A DNA stretch of 64,000 nucleotides, from assembly GCA_964291445.2 (NCBI GenBank), contig OZ219863.1, positions 434,001 through 498,000 on the forward strand. Reading direction: 5' to 3'. Under the pieces are notes generated by a model. The model searched no databases and had not been told where the DNA came from. It saw only the letters and a program-made list of their open reading frames with translations. Numbering within the stretch: position 1 is the stretch's first letter; the number at the start of each line of letters is the position of its first letter. The stretch comes from JAPOXR01 sp964291445. Lineage in GTDB: Bacteria > Pseudomonadota > Alphaproteobacteria > Rhodobacterales > Rhodobacteraceae. This document shows positions 16,534 to 24,724 of this stretch, one piece after another. The position numbers were made by a program, and so were the translations under genes.

Positions 16534-17595
16534 CTATCTGCGCATGTCGACGAGAATCTTCATCTGGCCGGTTCCGGGCCGGGCCAGCGTGTCGAACCCC
16601 TTCTCGACCGCCTCGTCCAGCGAGATCACTCCCGTCACCACGGCTTCGACCGGAAGGCTGCCGCTGCCGATCATGGCGTTCAGGCGCTGGCCGATGGTGA
16701 TGTCGTTGCCCAGGCACCCGATCAGCCGAATGCCCTTTTCGCACAGGCGGAACAGGTCAACCGACTGCCTGTCCGTGTACAGCCCGACCAGCGCCAGGAC
16801 CCCCACATGGCGGAGCGCATCGACACAAAGTTCATAGGCGGCAATCTGTGCCGCGCATTCAATCGCCACATCCACGCCTGCCTCGGTCTTGCCGGCAATG
16901 GCATCCAGCACCTCCGCCGGCGAGCCGCCAAACAATTCGATTCCGTCGAACTGCTCCAGATGCGCCAGGCGGCTCGTGTCGGGATCGTGGACGAAAATCC
17001 TTGCGGCGCCGGCGGCCCGCGCCGCAAGGGCGGCCAGGGCCCCGATGGGGCCCGCCCCGGTGATCAGCACGGTCTGGCCGACCCGCAACCCGGCCTCGTC
17101 GATGGCGTTCACGGCCACCGCCGACGGCTCCAGCAAGGCACCCTGCAGGTCACTTACCCCTTCCGGAAGCAGGACCAGGTTTTCTTCCGGAACCACGGCA
17201 TGCTCACCCATCCCTCCCCAGTGCCAGGACAGGCCGACAAGCCCGACCATCGGGCTGAACTGGCCCAGATTGCGCCGCACGTAATAGTCGCCTTTCGGCA
17301 GCAGATGCGGCAGGATGGCCACGCGATCACCGACCGTGAACCCGGACACGCCGGGGCCGGTCTCCTCGACGACGGCGGAAAACTCGTGCCCCAGGATCAT
17401 CGGCGCCGCAGCCCCGGTGGACGGGTGCGGGTCGGTCGGAATGAAAACCGGCCCGGCGAGATATTCGTGCAGGTCGGTGCCGCAAATGCCGCAATAGGAC
17501 ACCCGAACCTTCACGTTGTCGCCGGTTGGCGCGTCCGGCGGCGCGACCTCGTCGATGCGCAGGTCACCCCTGCCGTGGAAGCGAAGCGCCTTCAT
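16534..17595 (-). CDS. Zinc-dependent alcohol dehydrogenase (butanediol/sorbitol dehydrogenase type)
   Basis: A 353-residue medium-chain dehydrogenase, probably NAD-dependent oxidation of a secondary alcohol in a polyol. The catalytic zinc ligands appear in YCGICGTDLHE (Cys35, His43 region) and GHEFSA (His70, Glu71). The cofactor fold shows TGAGPIGALAALAARAAGA. The usual structural-zinc cysteine cluster is absent: the loop after GDRVAILP reads LPKGDYYVRRNLGQF, with no Cys. (R,R)-butanediol dehydrogenases of Bacillus type also lack it, so the enzyme is likely functional and belongs to that subgroup. Eight bases separate it from the SMP-30 gene upstream. Confidence 0.88.
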   Translation of the reverse strand: MKALRFHGRGDLRIDEVAPPDAPTGDNVKVRVSYCGICGTDLHEYLAGPVFIPTDPHPSTGAAAPMILGHEFSAVVEETGPGVSGFTVGDRVAILPHLLPKGDYYVRRNLGQFSPMVGLVGLSWHWGGMGEHAVVPEENLVLLPEGVSDLQGALLEPSAVAVNAIDEAGLRVGQTVLITGAGPIGALAALAARAAGAARIFVHDPDTSRLAHLEQFDGIELFGGSPAEVLDAIAGKTEAGVDVAIECAAQIAAYELCVDALRHVGVLALVGLYTDRQSVDLFRLCEKGIRLIGCLGNDITIGQRLNAMIGSGSLPVEAVVTGVISLDEAVEKGFDTLARPGTGQMKILVDMRR

Positions 17596-17603
17596 TACGG
17601 CAC

Positions 17604-18476
17604 CTAACCGGCGAAGGGCGTTTCCGGAATACCGGTCACGCCGAGACCGTGGATGGCAAACACCATGCCGGCCTCAACTTCGTGATGATGGCGCATGCCG
17701 AAGGGCCTCGCCATCGAGGTCACATAGGCAATGTTCATTTCCGGCCCGCCGAACATGACGCTGGTGGTCGAGAATACCGGCAACCCGACCACGCGGTCCA
17801 GCGCACCGGCGGGGTCGAAGCGGACCAGTCGCCCGGAATAGACTTCGGCCACCCAGACGAAACCCTCGGAATCGACGGTCATGCCGTCGGGATATCCCTG
17901 GAAATCGGCAAAGGAGGCAAAGATGCGGCGGCTGAGCACATTGCCGGCCGCGGTGTCGTAGTCATAGGCAAAGATCGTCTTTTTGAAGGAATCGGCAAAA
18001 TACATGGTGCCGCCATCAGGCGAAAAACACGGGCCATTGGAACAGATGATGTCGCGGTCCAGCGTGGCCAGGGACATGTCGGGGTCGAGACGGAAGAGTT
18101 TCGCAACCGGCCCTTCCTCCTGGTAGTCCATTGTGCCGGCGACGAACCGGCCCTGGCGATCGGTCTTGCCGTCATTGAACCTGGGTCTCAACTCACCGGG
18201 ATGGGTCTCGTTGATGCGCGCCACCACGCCGGTTTCGAAATCCAGCGTGAAGAAGCCCGAGCGCAGCGCCACCACGGCACCGCCAGTTTCGCGCAATGCG
18301 CAGGCACCGACATGCTCGGGCATGGACCACGTCTTCATGTCACCGCCGGCGGCATCCACGCTGTGCAGCGCCGGCGCATAGGTATCGACCCAGTAGAGAC
18401 GGCAGGATCCGGCATCCCAGAGCGGGCCCTCCCCCAGCTGGCTCCTGTGTTCCACGAAGACCTCGATACGCAGCAT
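17604..18476 (-). CDS. SMP-30/gluconolactonase family lactonase
   Basis: A 290-residue beta-propeller hydrolase that would open a sugar lactone. Metal-site residues of the family are visible: LGEGPLWD (Glu near residue 17), RFNDGKTDRQGRFVAGTM (Asn and Asp near 100-105), SNGPCFSPDG and GYPDGMTVD (the late Asp). The start has GGGGAGGAG 5 nt upstream. In this operon it would act after a dehydrogenase that makes the lactone, which fits the flanking GMC oxidoreductase and alcohol dehydrogenase. Confidence 0.92.
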   Translation of the reverse strand: MLRIEVFVEHRSQLGEGPLWDAGSCRLYWVDTYAPALHSVDAAGGDMKTWSMPEHVGACALRETGGAVVALRSGFFTLDFETGVVARINETHPGELRPRFNDGKTDRQGRFVAGTMDYQEEGPVAKLFRLDPDMSLATLDRDIICSNGPCFSPDGGTMYFADSFKKTIFAYDYDTAAGNVLSRRIFASFADFQGYPDGMTVDSEGFVWVAEVYSGRLVRFDPAGALDRVVGLPVFSTTSVMFGGPEMNIAYVTSMARPFGMRHHHEVEAGMVFAIHGLGVTGIPETPFAG

Positions 18477-18509
18477 GTGATCTCCTCCCCCGATCCCGGA
18501 AGTTCAACC

Positions 18510-18534
18510 GCGCCGGCCCATGCGGGGCCGGCGC
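18510..18534. terminator. Hairpin between GMC and SMP-30 genes
   Basis: A perfect 10-bp stem (GCGCCGGCCC and its complement) with a 5-nt loop in the 138-bp gap between the first and second gene of the minus-strand operon. No T-tract, so attenuation or mRNA processing is more likely than full termination. Confidence 0.5.
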
Positions 18535-18614
18535 CAGACCCGTCAACCTGCCGGCAATGTCGCACCCGCATGCGCCGCTGCCCATGGGCGTATCGCAAGG
18601 AACCGCATGACCTG

Positions 18615-20207
18615 TCAATCTTCTGCCGCCAGGATCAGCTCGCTGGCCTTTTCGCCGATCATGATCGAGGCCGCGTTGGTGTTCGAGCTGACCAGGCATG
18701 GCATTATCGAGGAATCGCAGACCCGCAATCCCGCCAGGCCGCGGACACGAAGCGCCGGATCGACGACGGAATCGGCATCCCCTCCCATGCGGCAGGTGCC
18801 CACGGCGTGATAGGCGGTGCGGCCATGGGCGCGGACGAACTCGGCGATGTCATGATCGGTTCGTGCGGCCGCTGCCGGAAAAATCTCGGCGGCGCCGACC
18901 GTGTCGAAGGCCGGCTGGGCGGCGATCTCCCGCATAAGCTTCACCGCCGCCACCGTCATTGTCAGATCTCCCTGCTCCGCAAGGTAGTTGGGGTCAATCA
19001 GTGGCGGATCCGCTGGCTCGGCGGATGCCAGGCGGACAGTGCCGCGGCTTTGCGGCCGGGTGAAGTACCCATTGAACATGCAGCCAGCCCCGGTGGGTGA
19101 GGTCGGCGATCCCGGCTCCGTGCCCGTCGCCGGCTCGAAATGGAGTTGCGTGTCAGCGAGTGCGGATCCCGGATCAACCGACCAGAATGCGCCGCCCTCG
19201 ACGATGGTGGAGCAGACCGGGCCGGTGCCGAACAGCGCATATTGCAGCCCCGCCCACAGCATCCGGTGCGGTGCCTTGAACTTGTCGAGGCCGAGGCCCC
19301 GGTCGACCGACAGGACGAGATCGATGTCCAGATGGTCCTGGAGGTTCTGGCCGATGCCGGGCAGGTCGGCGGCGACATCGATGCCATGGCTGCGCAAATC
19401 ATCCGCCGGTCCGATCCCTGACAGCATCAGCAGCCTGGGGGAGCCAATGGCACCGGCAGCAATAATCACCTCCCGGGCGGCGCGCACAGATGTGCGTCCG
19501 CCCCCGGAGACGAACTCGATCCCTGTCGCCCGGCTCTTGTCGACGACAATCCGGGTCACGGCGCTATCGGTGCGGATGGTGAGGCCCGGCCGGGCGGCGG
19601 CCGGGTGGAGATAGGCGGTGGCAGCCGAACATCGCCGTCCGCCCCAGGTGAAGGTCTGGTAGATGCCTGCCCCGTCCTGACGGGCGGCGTTGAAATCCGG
19701 GGTATAGGGAATGCCGGCCTGCTGGCACGCCCTGACGAAGACACGGGTCAGCGGGTCGGGCGACATGGTCGATATCCCCTGCGGGCCGTCGGTTCCGTGG
19801 AATTCGCCGGCCAGCACATCATTGCGCTCCGACTTGCGGAAATACGGCAGCACATCGGCAAATCCCCACCCGGCGCAGCCGTAGTCACGCTCCCACCTGT
19901 CGTAGTCCTCCGGGCAGCCCCGCGTGAATACCTGGCCATTCACCGAACTGCCGCCGCCGAGAACCCGTCCCTGCACGAATTCCATCTCGCGTCCATTCAG
20001 ACCGGATTGACGCACCGTGCGGGTATTCGAGGTCAGGCTGCCTCCCAGGAGCCTGAACAGGCCGGCCGGCCGGTGGATGTTGGGGTTGGCATCACGGGGA
20101 CCGGTCTCGACCACGAGAACGGAGACGTCGTCCGGCGCGCTGAGGCGATTTGCGAGCACGCAGCCGGACGTGCCAGCTCCCACGATGATGTAGTCGAATT
20201 CCCTCAT
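18615..20207 (-). CDS. GMC family FAD-dependent oxidoreductase
   Basis: A 530-residue glucose-methanol-choline oxidoreductase. The FAD fold is at the N-terminus (DYIIVGAGTSGCVLANRLS), followed by GGGSSVNGQVFTRG, and the C-terminal active-site region AYHAVGTCRMG and IMPCLVSSNTNAASIMIGEKA, with the catalytic His and Asn. An upstream frame to 20297 exists, but MREFDYIIVGAG at 20207 matches the family start. No signal peptide. First gene of a minus-strand operon and divergent from the sugar ABC importer at 20419, so it likely oxidises the imported compound. Confidence 0.9.
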   Translation of the reverse strand: MREFDYIIVGAGTSGCVLANRLSAPDDVSVLVVETGPRDANPNIHRPAGLFRLLGGSLTSNTRTVRQSGLNGREMEFVQGRVLGGGSSVNGQVFTRGCPEDYDRWERDYGCAGWGFADVLPYFRKSERNDVLAGEFHGTDGPQGISTMSPDPLTRVFVRACQQAGIPYTPDFNAARQDGAGIYQTFTWGGRRCSAATAYLHPAAARPGLTIRTDSAVTRIVVDKSRATGIEFVSGGGRTSVRAAREVIIAAGAIGSPRLLMLSGIGPADDLRSHGIDVAADLPGIGQNLQDHLDIDLVLSVDRGLGLDKFKAPHRMLWAGLQYALFGTGPVCSTIVEGGAFWSVDPGSALADTQLHFEPATGTEPGSPTSPTGAGCMFNGYFTRPQSRGTVRLASAEPADPPLIDPNYLAEQGDLTMTVAAVKLMREIAAQPAFDTVGAAEIFPAAAARTDHDIAEFVRAHGRTAYHAVGTCRMGGDADSVVDPALRVRGLAGLRVCDSSIMPCLVSSNTNAASIMIGEKASELILAAED

Positions 20208-20418
20208 CCGCAGGCCCCGCGTCGTGTTCCGGATTGTGTCCGGCGCCAACAAATGCAATACGCCGCGTGATACACTGGTTTGCCGACGCAGTTCCACTGC
20301 GAAGAGGCGAATGATGTTGAGACTTGGGGGGGTTCATGCTGGTGATGCCAGCCGGTGACGTGCGGAATGTCTACTCTGCTCCCGGTCGGTTTGTGCGTGT
20401 CCGGGCAGGTGGCGGCCG

Positions 20419-21198
20419 ATGACCGGGGCAACTCCCCTTCTCGAAATGCGCGGGATCACGAAGCATTTCGGCGCCATCACCGCGCTCGATCACGTGGATC
20501 TGCGCCTGTTTTCGGGCGAGGTTCTGGGTGTCGTCGGCGACAATGGCGCCGGAAAGTCGACATTGATGAAGGTCCTTTCCGGACTCTATGCGGCAAGTTC
20601 GGGAGAGGTCGTCTTTGACGGCCATCCGGTCCAGCTGCATTCACCAAGGGACGCCCAGGATATCGGCATCGAGATGGTCTACCAGGATCTCGCGCTTGCC
20701 GGCAACCTCCCGGTGCATGAGAACATCTATCTCGGTCGGGAGCCGGGGCGCCAGCGTTTCGGCATCAGGATCGTCGACAGGAAGCTCTCGCGCCGGCTGG
20801 CCAAGGACCATTTGGACCGGCTGCACATCGAGGTCAAATCGGTGGATCAGAAGGTCGAGGAACTGTCCGGCGGACAGGCCCAGGCTGTCGCAATCGCCCG
20901 CGCCACGGCCTCCGACGCCCGCCTCGTCATCATGGACGAACCGACGGCGGCGCTGGCAATCCGGGAGGTCGGCAAGGTTCTCGACCTGATCAAGCGGCTC
21001 CGGGACCACGGGACCGGCGTCATCCTGATCAGCCACCGAATGGACGACGTGTTTTTTGTCTGCGATCGGGTCATGGCCCTGTTTCACGGCCGGAATTTCG
21101 AGGAGTCCGCGATCGCAAGCACCAGCCGCAACGAGGTGATTGGCTGGATCATGGGCACCAGGGGACATAGCGAGGGGCTGGCACATGACCGTCTCTGA
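20419..21198 (+). CDS. Sugar ABC transporter ATP-binding protein, single-domain (FrcA type)
   Basis: A 259-residue ATPase of the CUT2 sugar importer family, but with only one nucleotide-binding domain, like FrcA, rather than the duplicated RbsA form. Walker A GDNGAGKST is near 39-47, QDLALAGNLPVHENIYLGREP is the Q-loop region, the signature LSGGQAQAVAIARA differs from the common LSGGQRQ, and Walker B is LVIMDEPTAALA. Its stop lies 14 bases inside the permease gene, indicating translational coupling. Confidence 0.9.
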   Translation: MTGATPLLEMRGITKHFGAITALDHVDLRLFSGEVLGVVGDNGAGKSTLMKVLSGLYAASSGEVVFDGHPVQLHSPRDAQDIGIEMVYQDLALAGNLPVHENIYLGREPGRQRFGIRIVDRKLSRRLAKDHLDRLHIEVKSVDQKVEELSGGQAQAVAIARATASDARLVIMDEPTAALAIREVGKVLDLIKRLRDHGTGVILISHRMDDVFFVCDRVMALFHGRNFEESAIASTSRNEVIGWIMGTRGHSEGLAHDRL

Positions 21199-22204
21199 CG
21201 ACACGGTGCAGGACGAACTGGAGACACCGGCCGCCCGGAGGATGCGACTGGTCGAGAAATACGGCGTATTCGCCGTTGTCATCCTGATGATGCTGATCCT
21301 GTCGTTTCTCGAGCCGGACATATTTCCGACCACGCAGAACCTGACCAACGTGCTGCGGCAGATCGCCATGAACGCCCTGCTGGCGCTGGGGCTCTACATC
21401 GTCATCATGACGGCGGGGATCGACCTGTCGGTCGGCTCGATCATGGCGCTGGCGACGATGCTGCTGGCCATGGTTGACACCGGCGGCCTGCCCTGGCCGC
21501 TGGTCCTGCTGATCGGGCCGCTGGTCGGCATCGCTTGCGGTGCCGTCAACGGTCTCGGGCTGACGGTGCTTCGCCTGCCGCACCCGTTCATCATGACGCT
21601 CGGCACGCTGTATTCGATCCGGGGAATCACCAATCTCGTCTCCGGTGGCCGCCCGGTCTCGGGCGTCTCGCCGGAGGTCCGTTTCCTCGGATCCGGCGAG
21701 ATTCCACTGCCGTTTCTCGGCGAATACGCGTCGTTTCCGGTCAGCGCCATCGTCATCCTGGTCTGCTATGGTGGGGTGGCCTATTTCATCAACAAGGTAT
21801 CGCTCGGGCGCCATATCGTGGCGGTGGGCGGCAATCCCCAGGCCGCCCGGGTCAGCGGCATCAACGTTGATCGGGTGCTGCTCATCGTCTATTGTCTGTC
21901 CGGGTTTTTTGCCGGCATGGCAGCGCTCATGATGGCAGGGCGAACCGGCGCCGGCTTCCCCAATGCCGGGATCGGGGCCGAACTTGACGCCATTGCCGCG
22001 GTCATCATCGGCGGGGCCAGCTTCTTCGGCGGTCGCGGCTCGGTTCTTGGCGTCTTTGCCGGGGTCCTGGTCATGGGGCTGCTGCGCAACGGGCTCAACC
22101 TGATGGATGTGAGTGCCTTCTGGCAGCAGACCATGATCGGAATGATCGTGGTGGGAGCAGTTTACGTGGATGTGTTGCGCAGGAGGGCTGGCGCAGCGTC
22201 ATGA
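21185..22204 (+). CDS. Sugar ABC transporter permease (RbsC/FrcC type)
   Basis: A 339-residue inner-membrane permease with about ten helices. CUT2 permease signatures include ITMTAGIDLSVGSIMAL-like sequence (VIMTAGIDLSVGSIMALATM), PHPFIMTLGTLYSIRGITNLVSGGRPV, AVGGNPQAARVSGINVDR and GAELDAIAAVIIGGASFFGGRGSVLG. The ATG at 21185 has GAGGGG 7 nt upstream and overlaps the ATPase gene; an earlier in-frame start at 21140 lacks support. Confidence 0.92.
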   Translation: MTVSDDTVQDELETPAARRMRLVEKYGVFAVVILMMLILSFLEPDIFPTTQNLTNVLRQIAMNALLALGLYIVIMTAGIDLSVGSIMALATMLLAMVDTGGLPWPLVLLIGPLVGIACGAVNGLGLTVLRLPHPFIMTLGTLYSIRGITNLVSGGRPVSGVSPEVRFLGSGEIPLPFLGEYASFPVSAIVILVCYGGVAYFINKVSLGRHIVAVGGNPQAARVSGINVDRVLLIVYCLSGFFAGMAALMMAGRTGAGFPNAGIGAELDAIAAVIIGGASFFGGRGSVLGVFAGVLVMGLLRNGLNLMDVSAFWQQTMIGMIVVGAVYVDVLRRRAGAAS

Positions 22205-22224
22205 TGTCCGGGCCCGCCCGGACA
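22205..22224. terminator. Hairpin between permease and binding-protein genes
   Basis: Stem TGTCCGGGC / GCCCGGACA with a 2-nt spacer directly after the permease stop. Likely an mRNA processing or stability element; no T-tract. Confidence 0.45.
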
Positions 22225-22262
22225 GGGTTCTTGAAAACAGCCCGAATCAAGGGAGAATGAAC

Positions 22263-23180
22263 ATGACTGGAGGAAGACTCACCGGGGCGCTTGCAGCGCT
22301 TGCGATGACTGTTGCCGCCGGAGCGGCCGTGGCAGAGGACAAGGTCGCATTGATCATGTCCGACATCGGCTCGGCGAACCCGTTCTGGGCCGCCGTGTCC
22401 CAGGGAGCGATCGACAAGGGTGCCGAGCTTGGCGTTGACGTGGCTGCCGTCGGCCCGCCGGGCGGCGAGACCGACGTTGCTGGCCAGATCGCGCTGATCG
22501 AGGACCAGATTGCCAAGGGCGTCAAGGGCATCGCCATTGCGCCGGCCGATACTGCGGCGGTGATCCCGGCGCTGGAGCAGGCACGGGCCCGCGGCGTTGC
22601 GGTCATCTTCGTCGACAAGCGCGCCGACATGCCCGGCACCTATATCGGGACCAACAACATCCCCGCCGCCACGCTCGGCGCCCAGCACATCTGTGACAAC
22701 GTGCCGGCCGGCAGTGACGTCGCCATTCTCCAGGGGATCATCACCAGCACCACCGGACAGCATCGGGCGCAGGGTGCCCGCGAGGGCCTGGAAGGCTGCG
22801 GTCTCAACATCGTTGCCGAACAACCGGCCGACTGGGATACCGCCAAGGCAGTTTCGGTCACGGAAAACATCCTGACCGCGAATCCGAATTTGGCAGCCGT
22901 CTTCGCGTCGAATGACAACATGGCGCTGGGGGTCGTGGAAGCCGTGCGCAATGCGCGCAAGCTCGATGACATCTTCATTGTCGGCTTTGACGGCAACCCC
23001 AATGCTGCCGAGGCAATCCTCGCCGGAGACCTCGAGGCATCGGTGGCGCAGCGGCCCTACAACATGGGCCAGATGGGTGTCGAATATGCCCTCAAGCTGG
23101 CAGCCGGTGAAGATATTCCGGACGAAATCGACACCGGGGCAGTCCTGGTGACGCCGGACAACGCCGCCGAATTCAAGTAG
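22263..23180 (+). CDS. Sugar ABC transporter substrate-binding protein (RbsB type)
   Basis: A 305-residue periplasmic binding protein of the ribose/xylose-type (peripla_BP_4) family, the third gene of the importer. After the signal peptide (ending AAVAED) it shows SDIGSANPFWAAVSQGAIDKGAELG, GIAIAPADTAAVIPALEQARARGV, a hinge DKRADMPGTYIGTNN and FASNDNMALGVVEAVRNA with FIVGFDGNPNAAEAI. Two ATGs exist (22257 and 22263); AGGGAG lies 7 nt before the second, so 22263 is chosen. The order ATPase, permease, binding protein is unusual but known in FrcBCA-like sets. Confidence 0.9.
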   Translation: MTGGRLTGALAALAMTVAAGAAVAEDKVALIMSDIGSANPFWAAVSQGAIDKGAELGVDVAAVGPPGGETDVAGQIALIEDQIAKGVKGIAIAPADTAAVIPALEQARARGVAVIFVDKRADMPGTYIGTNNIPAATLGAQHICDNVPAGSDVAILQGIITSTTGQHRAQGAREGLEGCGLNIVAEQPADWDTAKAVSVTENILTANPNLAAVFASNDNMALGVVEAVRNARKLDDIFIVGFDGNPNAAEAILAGDLEASVAQRPYNMGQMGVEYALKLAAGEDIPDEIDTGAVLVTPDNAAEFK

Positions 23181-23200
23181 GCTCGTCTGGTCAAGACTGA

Positions 23201-23223
23201 CCGGAGCGCCGCCGGCGCTCCGG
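23201..23223 (+). terminator. Terminator-like hairpin after the sugar importer
   Basis: Stem CCGGAGCGCC / GGCGCTCCGG with a 3-nt loop about 20 bases after the stop of the binding-protein gene. It marks the probable end of the operon, though no T-run follows. Confidence 0.5.
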
Positions 23224-23390
23224 CCTGAAACACCGCCATACCGTGCACGGGGCGCGGGGTCTCCGGGTGCGACCCGCGGCCCGGCAGCAGGGTCGCGGCC
23301 CCTGAGGGCCTCCATCCGACGGGTCCGGCAATTCCAAGATGGTCAGGCGTCCCCGGTTTCGTGGAAATCACCCCCCTCCCAAATACATCG

Positions 23391-23705
23391 TCAGCCTGTC
23401 ATTGACTCGTATCTGCCATTGTCGATCATGAGCTTGTCGCACCGCGCCTGTGCATCCCGCAGCGCCGCCTGGGGCCGCTTGTTCCGGAGCAGCATGGCGT
23501 GGATCTCCTCGCCGAGAATTCGCACGATCCCGCTCAATTCGCTGACGGCTGGCCGCGGCCAGGCCTGGATCTGCCCCCGGCGAGCCATCCTGTCGACGAT
23601 GGGGATGATCGGGCGTCCGCTGGCCACGCCCGGATCGTTGCAGACCGAGAATCGTGAACTGACGGTGCTGCCGTTTTCGATATAGAGCTTTGTTGCCGCC
23701 GCCGA
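23391..23705 (-). pseudogene. 3' fragment of an ABC substrate-binding protein gene (family 1)
   Basis: Read leftward, the frame starts after a stop near 23718 and gives about 104 residues: TKLYIENGSTVSSRFSVCN, then RPIIPIVDRMARRG, AWPRPAVSELSGIVRILGEE and a final DAQARCDKLM segment. This is the C-terminal lobe of an extracellular solute-binding protein family 1 (sugar type). Everything upstream, including signal peptide and N-lobe, is gone. The frame is intact to its own stop, so truncation rather than slow decay seems to have happened. It abuts the parDE remnant. Confidence 0.6.
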
Positions 23706-23707
23706 GG

Positions 23708-23978
23708 TCAGCGTCCGGTGTCAGCGGCTGGCAGATAGGCCACGCGCGAAGGCGTGACGTTCGAAGGGACACGGAGGTTCCATCCTCCCAATGGGGCATA
23801 TGTCAGATAGCCGGCACGAACATCTGCCGTGTGCCCTTTTTTCGTTCCGCAAGCCAAGCCATCACACGCAACACGGATGCAGTCCGTGTAGCGGTCGGTC
23901 TCCCAATTGTCGGCGGTATAGTCCCAGAATTCGCGAAAAATCGGAGATTGCGGCAGGTGAATACGTAGCACGACCCAT
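23708..23978 (-). pseudogene. parE: parE toxin remnant with frameshift and replaced C-terminus
   Basis: The original toxin start is the ATG at 23978, reading MGRATYSPAAISDF in a frame different from the antitoxin. At a run of five T (23936-23940 on the minus strand) one extra base shifts the frame; REFWDYTADNWETDRYTDCI and ACDGLACGTKKGHTADVRAGYL, both clear ParE sequence, continue in the antitoxin frame. A few residues after NW appear missing, and after GYLTYA the normal ParE ending is replaced by sequence from a 43-bp dispersed repeat (23756-23798). The toxin is therefore very likely inactive. Confidence 0.75.
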
Positions 23979-24229
23979 TTGCCCGTCGAATAGATCTCCG
24001 CTTTCTTGCTTGCCTTGAAGTCTTCAAAATCAAATGGCCGTGGCTCGCCCGACTGTTCACCCTCGAGCAAGGCGTCCTGCAACGCCTTGACCCTGATCTC
24101 GTGCTCTTCAAGCAAACGAAGTCCTGCCTGCACAACGTCACTGGCCGATCCATAGCGGCCAGACTGAACCTGCGAATCCACAAAGCTGGTGAAGTGCTGG
24201 CCAAGCGATATGGATGTGTTTCTTGCCAT
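23708..24229 (-). CDS. parD: ParD-type antitoxin fused by frameshift to ParE remnant
   Basis: From the ATG at 24229 the frame encodes a textbook ParD (CC2985-type) antitoxin: ARNTSISLGQHFTSFVDSQV, the ribbon-helix-helix DNA-binding part, then SGRYGSASDVVQAGLRLLEEHE and the toxin-binding tail GEPRPFDFEDFKASKK, about 80 residues in all. There is no stop before the toxin gene. A one-base insertion in the toxin puts its remaining codons in this frame, so a 173-residue ParD-ParE chimera could be made. The antitoxin part is intact and may still bind its operator. Confidence 0.75.
   Translation of the reverse strand: MARNTSISLGQHFTSFVDSQVQSGRYGSASDVVQAGLRLLEEHEIRVKALQDALLEGEQSGEPRPFDFEDFKASKKAEIYSTGKWVVLRIHLPQSPIFREFWDYTADNWETDRYTDCIRVACDGLACGTKKGHTADVRAGYLTYAPLGGWNLRVPSNVTPSRVAYLPAADTGR
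23756..23798. repeat. 43-bp dispersed repeat, copy 1
   Basis: Aligns without gaps to 42284-42326 at 36 of 43 positions. The core GAGGTTCCATCCTC forms a 5-bp hairpin; one pair is G-C here and A-T in the other copy, a compensated change. This copy supplies the tail of the parE remnant. Confidence 0.65.
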
Positions 24230-24724
24230 TTTGTGCCCCCTGAGAACTGGGTTTACCAATTATTGGTACACGGCAAGATCGATCCCAGTCGCCTTTTGCC
24301 CCGATTGACAAGCCAAGTCTGTTTGTAGCTGTCCATGTTCCTTATGTCAGACATGGCCAGCTTGACCGGAGTCTCCGCCAGTCAAACGAATCCGCTTTCG
24401 CCTGCCCATCCGGCATTGACGTCGGGCCTGACGCTGGGAGGCATCCCAATTGGGGTCAACGATACAAGGCAGTTCCGATGGCGTGAATGACATGCTGGGA
24501 TGCGTTCCGTGAATCTGTGTGACTACAATCGTGAAATTTGGCACGAAAATCCGATGAAGGAGGTTTGGTGAAATGGGCATCATTGTGCTCCCGCTCGACA
24601 GGGTCCCAATCACTTCGCCAACTTCGACACCTTCCGAGACTGGACCCGCAAGTTCGGACCTGGAGGATTGCAGCGGTGCGGGTGCCGGGAGTCTCGTGGT
24701 ATCTGGGATGTGGGCCCAGGCGCC
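24230..24724. other. Intergenic with gene debris
   Basis: About 495 bases between parD and hipA. It contains a 51-bp fragment matching the 3' end of the GMC gene at 27980 (listed separately). The promoter of parD should lie in the AT-rich stretch around 24240-24270 (ATTATTGGTA region). Nothing else is recognisable. Confidence 0.45.
24432..24482 (-). pseudogene. Fragment of a GMC oxidoreductase C-terminus
   Basis: The minus strand reads SELPCIVDPNWDASQRQ, closely matching the last residues SELPYFVDPNWETAQR of the GMC oxidoreductase that ends at 27980. Similarity covers about 51 bases and fades on both sides; the stop codon of the full gene is lost. Confidence 0.55.

Noticed and set aside
17526..19100. 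Plus-strand frame of 524 codons over SMP-30 and GMC genes
   Set aside because: Spans two well-supported minus-strand genes and the gap between them; no coding motifs.
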